21,163 bases of DNA from Bacteroidia bacterium (lineage in GTDB: Bacteria > Bacteroidota > Bacteroidia > Bacteroidales > VadinHA17): positions 1-21,163 of the forward strand of contig JAPLEC010000361.1 of NCBI GenBank assembly GCA_026391515.1, in the 5' to 3' direction. Positions 14,523-21,163 of this stretch are shown here, piece by piece. The translations under genes were made by a program, and so were the position numbers. The notes under the pieces are model-generated. The model saw only the letters and a list, made by a program, of their open reading frames with translations. It had not been told where the DNA came from and searched no databases. Every line of letters begins with the position of its first letter. Within the stretch, counting starts at the first letter, position 1.

Positions 14523-17500
14523 ATGAACAGAAACAGATTCGTTTTCATATTCCTTTTTCTAATTGTTTTTGTCATTCAATCTTCGTCCCAGGTCGCTTCA
14601 ACAATTAAGGAGCTGAATTCTGATTTCTCAAGAGGGATGGAATTTTACAATAAGGAAAAGTATCCTGCCGCTATCAGATTCTTTGATTCTTATATTAAAA
14701 ACAACGATAATTCAAATGTAATAACAGTCTCTGAAGCTGAATATTACAGGTCAATGGCGGCACTGAACCTGTTTAATCCTGATGGTGAATACAGAGTGAT
14801 CACTTATATCCGCACTCATCCGGAAAGCCCAAGGATCAATGAAGGTTACCTGGCGCTTGGCAATTATTTCTATCAGAATAAAACATACCGTAAAGCAGTT
14901 ACATATCTTGAGCTGGTTAACCGCCAGGAACTGTCATCAGAAAAGCTGCCTGAATATTTTTTCCGTCTTGGCTATTCCCTGTTTATGACAGGTAATAAGC
15001 CAAGAGCACTTCTTATGTTTTCTGAAATCAAGGATATTGATACTGAATATACACCACCGGCACTTTATTATTTCTCTCATATTGCTTATGATCAGAAAAT
15101 GTATCAGACCGCAATGGATGGGTTCACGCGCCTTAAGGATGACGAGACATTCGGAAAGGTAGTACCATTTTATATTGTCCAGATACTCTATCTGCAGAAA
15201 GATTATGATCAGATTCTGACGACAGCTCCTCAGCTTCTTAAATCTGCAGGACAGGCAAGAGCAATTGAACTTTATCGTTTCATAGGCGATGCATATTATA
15301 ACAAGAAGAATTATAAAGATGCCCTTCCTTATCTCGAAAAGTATTCAACTGCAACAAGAATAAGCGAAAGAGAAGATAAATATGAACTGGGTTATTGTTA
15401 TTATAAAACAGGAGACCTCGACAAAGCGATAAAATTATTCCGTGAAATAGGAGCAAAGCCTGATCTGTTAAGCCAGAATATCTGGTTTCTTTTAGGCGAC
15501 AGCTATCTGCAGAAAGGTGATAAGAAACGTGCCCAGCTTGGATTTTTTGAGGCTTCCAAGCTCGATTTCGACAAGAAGATCAGGGAAGAGGCTTCCTTCA
15601 ATTATGCAAAGCTGACCTACGAAACATCCTATTCTCCATTTGGTGAAGTGATTGCCGCTTTCAATGATTATATTGAACGTTACCCGTCATCACCCAGGCT
15701 GGAAGAAGCTTATAATTATCTGATCAGTACCTATTTGCAAATTAAAAACTATAAAGCTGCACTGGCATCTCTCGATAAAATTCCCAATAAGTCAGACAAG
15801 CTTGAAGAAGCTTACCAGAGGGTTGCATTTTACAGGGGACTGGAATTATTTAAGAACATGGAACTTGATGCTTCAATCGGCATGTTCGATAAATCGCTCA
15901 AATATGAAAAATACAACAGGCAGCTAAGGGCAAGAGCGATTTACTGGAGAGGAGAGGCCTCTTACCGCCTTGGCAAATTCGAGGATGCTAAAGCCGACTA
16001 TACAACGTTTTTAGGGATTCCGGGTTCTTCAGCATTAGGTGAAAACAATCTTGTCCGATATAATCTCGGTTATGCATTCTTCAACTTAAAGGATTACAGT
16101 AATGCCATAACACATTTACAGACATTTGAATCGAATGTTGCAAATATAAGATCAGATGTAATGGCTGATGCCAGAAACAGAATAGCTGACTGCTATTACA
16201 TAACAACCAGTTATCCATCGGCAGTTACCTATTACGATAAAGTGATCGATTATGGGAAAGTAGATGCTGATTATGCGATGTTCCAGAAAGGCTTTTTACT
16301 CGGGCTCATGAATAATGAAAAAGGCAAGGCGGATGTGCTTTCATCACTGACAACAAGATATTCCTCTTCATCATACGTGGTCAACGCTATTTTTGAAAGA
16401 GGCAGGGCTTATGTGGTGCTGGAAGAGTTCAAGAAAGGCGAAGCCGATTTCAATACCGTAATTTCAGCGTTCCCAGAAAGTCCATTCGTACCCCGTGCAA
16501 TGGTTCAGCTTGGTCTTCTCTATTCTAATATGGGTGAAAATGATAAGGCAATTGTTCAATATAAAAAGGTGATCGAAAACTATAAATCGACACCCGAAGC
16601 CCGGAACGCTATGACGGGTCTGAAGAATACTTATGTTGAAATTAATGATGTCGAATCTTATTTTGCATATACTAAAACACTCCAGGGTTATGGTGATGTT
16701 AATCTGGCGGAGAAAGACTCCCTGCTTTATACATCAGGTGAAAATCTTTATATCACCGGTAAATATGACAAAGCCACAGAAGTGTTTAAAAACTATCTGA
16801 GTGAATTCCCGAACGGCAGCTTCCTGCAAAATGCACAATTTTATCTGGCAGAATGCTATAAGCGTGCAGGAAACGAAGATGAAGCTCTTAAATTATACGT
16901 CTTACTTGCGGGTGCACCTGTTAATCAATTTACAGAACAATCGATTATCGCTGCAGCTACAGCTTATTATGGCAAGGAAGATTTCAAAACTTCTATGGAA
17001 TATTATGAAAAGCTCGAAAAAGCTGCCGGAAGCTCTGAAAATAAAATTATTGCTCTTAAAGGACAGCTGAGGTCAGCTTATCAGCTTGGCGATGCACAGA
17101 AAACGATTACAGCAGCCGAAAAAATAAGCAGCTCCGTTAATATCCCTGAGGAGCTTTCACGTGAAGCTTTATTCATGAAGGCAAAAGCGAATTACAGTCT
17201 TAATAATTATGATGATGCGCTTATCGACTTCCGGAAAACTGCCACCGAAGTAATCAGTGTTGAAGGTGCAGAATCAAAATACCGGGTTGCCGAACTTCTC
17301 TACAGGAAAGATCAGCTTGATGAGTCGGAAAAGATCGTTTCTGAATTTATCGACCAGAATACTCCTCACCAGTTCTGGATGGCCAGGATGTTCCTGCTGC
17401 TTGCAGATATAAGCATTAAGAAAGGAGATAAGCTTCAGGCAAGGGCAACGCTTGAAAGTCTCAGAGATTATTATTCGATCGATAATGACGGGATTCTTGA

Positions 17501-17543
17501 TGAGGTAAAAGCCAAGCTCGATGCACTGAACCAGTCTAATTGA
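14523..17543 (+). CDS. Large periplasmic tetratricopeptide-repeat protein
   Basis: This 1006-residue protein starts with a signal peptide (about 1-22: basic NRNR, then FVFIFLFLIVFVI, then QSSSQ). Cleavage is probably near residue 22, and there is no lipobox Cys. The rest is built almost entirely of TPR-like helical pairs. Examples are GMEFYNKEKYPAAIRFFDSYI, LGNYFYQNKTYRKAVTYLELV, LGYCYYKTGDLDKAIKLFREI, LGLLYSNMGENDKAIVQYKKVI and FYLAECYKRAGNEDEALKLYVLL. Several units have the BamD/YbgF-like outer-envelope style with proline-spaced segments such as FPNGSFLQNAQFYLAECY. It is a periplasmic or outer-membrane-associated scaffold; no catalytic domain is visible. The outer-membrane barrel gene starts 76 bp downstream on the same strand, so the two are a likely pair. 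The exact biological role is unknown to me. Confidence 0.87.
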   Translation: MNRNRFVFIFLFLIVFVIQSSSQVASTIKELNSDFSRGMEFYNKEKYPAAIRFFDSYIKNNDNSNVITVSEAEYYRSMAALNLFNPDGEYRVITYIRTHPESPRINEGYLALGNYFYQNKTYRKAVTYLELVNRQELSSEKLPEYFFRLGYSLFMTGNKPRALLMFSEIKDIDTEYTPPALYYFSHIAYDQKMYQTAMDGFTRLKDDETFGKVVPFYIVQILYLQKDYDQILTTAPQLLKSAGQARAIELYRFIGDAYYNKKNYKDALPYLEKYSTATRISEREDKYELGYCYYKTGDLDKAIKLFREIGAKPDLLSQNIWFLLGDSYLQKGDKKRAQLGFFEASKLDFDKKIREEASFNYAKLTYETSYSPFGEVIAAFNDYIERYPSSPRLEEAYNYLISTYLQIKNYKAALASLDKIPNKSDKLEEAYQRVAFYRGLELFKNMELDASIGMFDKSLKYEKYNRQLRARAIYWRGEASYRLGKFEDAKADYTTFLGIPGSSALGENNLVRYNLGYAFFNLKDYSNAITHLQTFESNVANIRSDVMADARNRIADCYYITTSYPSAVTYYDKVIDYGKVDADYAMFQKGFLLGLMNNEKGKADVLSSLTTRYSSSSYVVNAIFERGRAYVVLEEFKKGEADFNTVISAFPESPFVPRAMVQLGLLYSNMGENDKAIVQYKKVIENYKSTPEARNAMTGLKNTYVEINDVESYFAYTKTLQGYGDVNLAEKDSLLYTSGENLYITGKYDKATEVFKNYLSEFPNGSFLQNAQFYLAECYKRAGNEDEALKLYVLLAGAPVNQFTEQSIIAAATAYYGKEDFKTSMEYYEKLEKAAGSSENKIIALKGQLRSAYQLGDAQKTITAAEKISSSVNIPEELSREALFMKAKANYSLNNYDDALIDFRKTATEVISVEGAESKYRVAELLYRKDQLDESEKIVSEFIDQNTPHQFWMARMFLLLADISIKKGDKLQARATLESLRDYYSIDNDGILDEVKAKLDALNQSN

Positions 17544-17619
17544 TATTGAGTATAACTATAAGTGAATAAGTATATTATAAGAAGTAGTAAGTTTTTCCGA
17601 GACAGAAATTAGTGAAATA

Positions 17620-19320
17620 ATGAAAAGAATCCTGATAATAAAACTTCTGATATTGCTTGTCGCAGTTCCTGTTTTTTCACAAACAAATCAAGAGGTTCTC
17701 AAGCGTGAAGTAACACTTTATAATCCATACAAGCCATCTCTTACGGATTTTAAAAAGAGGAGCTTCCTGCCTGATCTTAATGATACTGCAAAGGTCAAAC
17801 CCGACTTCAGATATAATATTACCACTACACCTTATTCGCCGGAATACAGCATCAATCCGATAAAGGCTGCTTCTTTGTCCCCCGATCCCCTGCCCAAGCT
17901 ATATAAAAGTTATATAAACATCGGATTCGGCAATTATATCACACCACTGGCAGAAATAAGCATAACAAATGAACGCTCAAAGAAGGGAGTAATAGGATTT
18001 TATGGACGACATTTCTCATCTAACGGAAAAATAAAGCTTCAGAACGATAAAAAGGTATTTGCAGGGTATATGGATAATGATCTTTCTTTATATGGAAAGA
18101 AATTTTTCAGGGAGAATTTATTGGATGGATCAATAGATTTTAGTCAGAAGCTGAGATATGCCTACGGATACGATACAAGCATTGTTGACCATGATCCCGG
18201 AAAAAAGGAAATAAGAAATGGATATAATAACTTCAATGTCGGATTATCATTTGCTTCATTGACACTCGATTCGACGAGCTTCTCTTATGATTTCGATGTA
18301 AATTATGAATACTTCTATAATACTAAAAGTCGTGACCAGCATAATATTGGTGTGGCAGGAATAATGGCAAAAAAATATAAGGGTTTTTATGTCGGGTCGG
18401 GTCTGGAGTTTGATTATTATAAGATATCAAGTACAATTAGTGAGAGACCAAAATATATTATATCAGTCAGCCCTTTTGTCAAGAAGAGTTCGACTCTGTG
18501 GAGTTTCAAAACAGGTTTGCAGATACTTCTTGACAAGGATACTTCTTCATCTGCCAGGCTTCATATATATCCAGATGCAATGTTCAGCTTTAACATTATA
18601 CAATCTTATATAAGGTTCTATGCAGCGCTGAACGGGAAGCTTGAGGTAAATGAACCGAAAAAAATTATTGAAGAAAATCCATTTCTGATACGCGATGGGA
18701 CACTTTTTACACTCCCAAATACAAATCACCCGCTTATTATTTCTGCAGGACTTACCGGAAACGATGGAATTGGAGGAAATTATGTCATTTCAGCTTCCTA
18801 TTCATTTATTAACGACATGCTGTTTTATTCCAACCTGATTCAACCTGAAGACTTTATTAATCCACAATACGGAAATCTTTTTATTCCATTGAAAGATGAT
18901 GTGGAGCTTTTTAAGCTTCATGGAGAAATAAGTGGTACAATAAGTGATAAAATCTCGTACAAAGGGAATGCTAACTGGTACGACTATACTCTGACAAAAT
19001 ATGATTATCCATGGAATAAGCCTTCATGGGATGGCCAGATTGGAATGAAATATAACCTTCGGAATAAAATTATTGCAGGTGCTGATATCACTGCATTCGG
19101 GAAACGCAAGCTGATAACTTCAAATGCTGAGGAGACTCTGCAATCGCCGGTAGATGCTCCGATACATATAAATATTAATCTCAGTGCAGAATACCGGTAT
19201 ACTAAAATATTGTCATTCTGGATCAAACTCAATAACATAACCTTTAACCGGTATTATGAGTGGGCATGGTACCCGTCTCAACGATTCCTTTGCATGGTTG
19301 GATTCACCTATAGCTTATAA
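17620..19320 (+). CDS. Outer-membrane beta-barrel protein of unknown function
   Basis: The 566-residue product has a clear signal peptide (about 1-20, RILIIKLLILLVAVPVFSQ). A proline-rich N-terminal segment follows (about 25-90: TLYNPYKPSLTDFKKRSFLPD, YNITTTPYSPEYSINPIKAA). From about residue 100 to the end there are alternating-hydrophobic strands with aromatic girdles (YINIGFGNYITPLAEISI, GVIGFYGRHFSS, FDVNYEYFY, LNNITFNRYYEWAWYP, and a final MVGFTYSL). The end resembles the C-terminal strand of TonB-dependent or porin-like barrels, but no plug domain or TonB box is visible, so it is not a classical TonB receptor. It is probably exported and inserted by Bam. It follows the TPR gene and precedes gyrB on the same strand. 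Substrate and role are unknown. Confidence 0.85.
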   Translation: MKRILIIKLLILLVAVPVFSQTNQEVLKREVTLYNPYKPSLTDFKKRSFLPDLNDTAKVKPDFRYNITTTPYSPEYSINPIKAASLSPDPLPKLYKSYINIGFGNYITPLAEISITNERSKKGVIGFYGRHFSSNGKIKLQNDKKVFAGYMDNDLSLYGKKFFRENLLDGSIDFSQKLRYAYGYDTSIVDHDPGKKEIRNGYNNFNVGLSFASLTLDSTSFSYDFDVNYEYFYNTKSRDQHNIGVAGIMAKKYKGFYVGSGLEFDYYKISSTISERPKYIISVSPFVKKSSTLWSFKTGLQILLDKDTSSSARLHIYPDAMFSFNIIQSYIRFYAALNGKLEVNEPKKIIEENPFLIRDGTLFTLPNTNHPLIISAGLTGNDGIGGNYVISASYSFINDMLFYSNLIQPEDFINPQYGNLFIPLKDDVELFKLHGEISGTISDKISYKGNANWYDYTLTKYDYPWNKPSWDGQIGMKYNLRNKIIAGADITAFGKRKLITSNAEETLQSPVDAPIHININLSAEYRYTKILSFWIKLNNITFNRYYEWAWYPSQRFLCMVGFTYSL

Positions 19321-19646
19321 GACCGCAAGACCTGCAAGACTTTTTTACCTGTTCATTTCTATTGAAAATTGTGCATAAATATTAACTTATTTTTAACACA
19401 AAAACAGTTAAAAATTAGTATCTTTGTAACGTCAATTAAAATTCATGTTATCAATTAATTAAAGGAGATATAGAGAGGTTTTTTCTGATAGCTGGCGAAT
19501 ATAAAAAAAATTGTTCTTGTACTCTTCCCCGAAAGTCATTTTAGTTGTCAGATAATATGGAGAAAAAAATAGGTCTCTTTTCAGGGTTTTTAAGAAAATT
19601 GACGTGAATTTTTAAAAGAAATTATGTTTGAAAACAGTTTTGAATT
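19321..19646 (+). other. 326-bp gene-free stretch and gyrB leader
   Basis: Immediately after the barrel gene's stop come gaccgcaa and gacctgcaa, a two-copy 8/9-bp direct repeat (19321-19340) running into a T6 tract (19341-19346). There is no strong stem, so a terminator is uncertain. The gyrB -7 box follows at 19419-19426. From there a leader of about 210 nt runs to the gyrB ATG. It contains a purine-rich aaaggagata (19461-19470) that is not followed by a useful start codon, and T/A-rich sequence. I found no convincing gene in it. Confidence 0.5.
19419..19426 (+). promoter_or_regulatory. -7 box for gyrB
   Basis: TATCTTTG is an exact TAnnTTTG match in a very AT-rich tract (taacacaaaaacagttaaaa upstream). 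Transcription should start near 19433, leaving an unusually long 5' leader of about 210 nt before the gyrB ATG. No clear -33 TTTG is at the usual spacing. Confidence 0.6.
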
Positions 19647-21163
19647 ATGAGTGAGAAAAAGAGAAAATTGCAGGAAAGCAAGGATTACTCTGCAGAGAAT
19701 ATCCAGGTGCTGGAAGGTCTTGAGGCTGTACGAAAAAGGCCTGCAATGTACATTGGTGATATTGGTGTAAAAGGATTGCATCATCTTGTATATGAGGTTA
19801 TTGATAATTCAATTGATGAGGCTCTTGTAGGATTTTGCTCTAAAATCGAAGTTATTATACAAGAAGACGGCTCCCTTACCGTAATTGATGACGGACGTGG
19901 GATTCCTACCGGTATAATGGAGAAAGAACAAAAATCTGCACTCGAAGTTGTCATGACTGTTCTCCACGCTGGTGGAAAATTTGACAAGGATTCATACAAG
20001 GTTTCCGGAGGGCTCCATGGTGTCGGAGTTTCCTGCGTCAATGCTCTCTCTTCACAACTGACCGCAATCGTTATGAGAGAAGGAAAAGTCTCCAGACAGG
20101 ATTATGAAAAAGGGAAACCGGTTACTGAAGTTAAGACAATTGGAGATACTGATAAATCGGGTACAACAATAACTTTTAAACCGGATGCATCTATTTTCCA
20201 GACAACAGAATTTAACTTTGAGATACTTGCTGCACGCCTTCGTGAGCTTGCATTCCTTAATAAAGGCATTCTCCTGACGATCAAGGATATGAGAGAGATA
20301 GTCGAGAACGGGAATGGCGGCATGCCACGCTATGAAGAGTTCCGGTCAGAACTGGGACTTAAGGAGTTTGTTGAATATCTCGATGCCAACAGGGAAAGGA
20401 TAATCGAAAAGCCTATTCATATCTCCTTCGACAAAACAGAGATTCCCGTTGAAATATCACTTCAGTATAACAACTCATTTTCTGAGAACGTACACTCCTA
20501 TGTCAATAATATAAATACTATTGAAGGAGGAACCCATCTTGCAGGCTTCAGAAGAGGTTTGACAAGAACACTGAAAAAATATGCTGAAGATTCAGGTGCT
20601 GCCGCCAAGCTTAAATTTGATATTAATGGTGATGATTTCCGCGAGGGACTTACAGCTATAATTTCAGTAAAAGTAGCTGAGCCTCAGTTTGAAGGGCAAA
20701 CCAAAACAAAACTAGGAAACTCAGAAGTAATGGGCGCTGTTGACCAGGCTGTCAGTACAATGCTGACAAATTATCTTGAAGAAAATCCCAAAGATGCCAG
20801 GATTATTGTACAGAAAGTCATTCTTGCTGCTACAGCCCGTCATGCTGCCCGTAAAGCAAGAGAACTTGTTCAACGTAAAAACGAATTTTCAGGCTCTGGG
20901 CTTCCGGGTAAACTTGCTGACTGCGCCGACAGAGATCCAGGAAAATGTGAACTATATCTTGTCGAAGGTGATTCTGCAGGAGGTACAGCAAAGCAGGGTC
21001 GCGACCGGAGATTCCAGGCTATTCTGCCACTCCGTGGCAAAATTCTGAATGTTGAAAAAGCTATGCAGCACAGAATATACGAGAGCGAGGAGATTAAAAA
21101 CATCTTTACTGCTCTTGGTGTGAATATCGGAACAGACGAGGATAGTAAGGCTCTGAATCTTAC
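19647..21163 (+). CDS. gyrB: DNA gyrase subunit B (3' partial)
   Basis: The frame is open from ATG 19647 to the right edge (505 full codons; about 650 is usual). The GHKL ATPase domain is clear: YEVIDNSIDEAL (Glu50 catalytic, Asn54), VIDDGRGIP (about 79-87) and the ATP-lid GGLHGVGVSCVNAL (121-134). A transducer domain follows, with ISLQYNNSFSENVHSYVNNINTIEGGTH and QTKTKLGNSEV. The TOPRIM domain has the metal-binding ELYLVEGDSAGGTAKQGRDR (Glu440, Asp442) and ILPLRGKILNVEKA. The start MSEKKRKLQESKDYSAENIQVLEGLEAVRKRP fits Bacteroidota GyrB. ParE is less likely, because the leader and KGLHHLVYEVIDNSIDEAL are of the GyrB type. With GyrA it introduces negative supercoils. The rest of the gene lies outside the window. 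Confidence 0.96.
   Translation, partial: MSEKKRKLQESKDYSAENIQVLEGLEAVRKRPAMYIGDIGVKGLHHLVYEVIDNSIDEALVGFCSKIEVIIQEDGSLTVIDDGRGIPTGIMEKEQKSALEVVMTVLHAGGKFDKDSYKVSGGLHGVGVSCVNALSSQLTAIVMREGKVSRQDYEKGKPVTEVKTIGDTDKSGTTITFKPDASIFQTTEFNFEILAARLRELAFLNKGILLTIKDMREIVENGNGGMPRYEEFRSELGLKEFVEYLDANRERIIEKPIHISFDKTEIPVEISLQYNNSFSENVHSYVNNINTIEGGTHLAGFRRGLTRTLKKYAEDSGAAAKLKFDINGDDFREGLTAIISVKVAEPQFEGQTKTKLGNSEVMGAVDQAVSTMLTNYLEENPKDARIIVQKVILAATARHAARKARELVQRKNEFSGSGLPGKLADCADRDPGKCELYLVEGDSAGGTAKQGRDRRFQAILPLRGKILNVEKAMQHRIYESEEIKNIFTALGVNIGTDEDSKALNL

Noticed and set aside
19557..19607. 16-codon frame upstream of gyrB as a leader peptide
   Set aside because: It has no ribosome-binding site, no regulatory codon bias and no attenuator-like hairpin.

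Overview
The window looks like chromosomal DNA of a Bacteroidota bacterium, probably an environmental Bacteroidales or Marinilabiliales relative. The evidence is a low-GC sequence (roughly 37-40% by eye), Bacteroidota-type -7 promoter boxes (TAnnTTTG), almost no Shine-Dalgarno sequences, a bTHX-type 30S ribosomal protein, a Bacteroidota-like GyrB, and several families common in this phylum: TIR/TolB-like/TPR proteins, N-terminally extended polysaccharide deacetylases, LtaS-like sulfatase-fold transferases and giant TPR proteins. I see no rRNA, tRNA, CRISPR array, transposase or phage gene.

Layout. Positions 1-700 hold the interior of a secreted or surface beta-sandwich protein on the + strand, with a distinctly higher GC content. 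It runs head-on into the truncated 3' end of a TIR-TM-TolB-like-TPR protein on the - strand (668-2884). Both proteins lose family resemblance at the same ~15 bp, so this is a breakpoint or an assembly chimera. Next come a NYN-LOTUS RNA-processing-type protein and a NimA-like flavoprotein (both -), and a divergent bTHX ribosomal protein carrying a long Lys/Glu/Val/Pro repeat tail (+). A thiamine-diphosphate enzyme (-) follows. It is divergent from a + strand transport and envelope cluster: an EamA permease, an LtaS-like transferase and an MFS permease. After a palindromic element come a polysaccharide deacetylase and a FemAB/GNAT-like acyltransferase that overlap by ATGA (+). These converge on an orphan ftsE (-). 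The last part is a periplasmic 1006-residue TPR protein, an outer-membrane beta-barrel protein, and the first ~505 codons of gyrB, all on +.

How the genes fit together. Most of the window is housekeeping or envelope biology: gyrB, ftsE, the LtaS-like enzyme, the deacetylase/acyltransferase pair and the TPR/barrel pair. The most unusual coding feature is the bTHX tail. The most unusual non-coding pattern is that gene 3' ends repeatedly carry short tandem repeats of different unit length (7, 8 and 9 bp) or a GC-rich palindrome. In two cases the repeat supplies the stop codon and last residues of the - strand gene. Nothing here amounts to a clearly new multi-gene system; the best leads are the extended bTHX, the repeat arrays at gene ends, and the unexplained TPR plus outer-membrane barrel pair.
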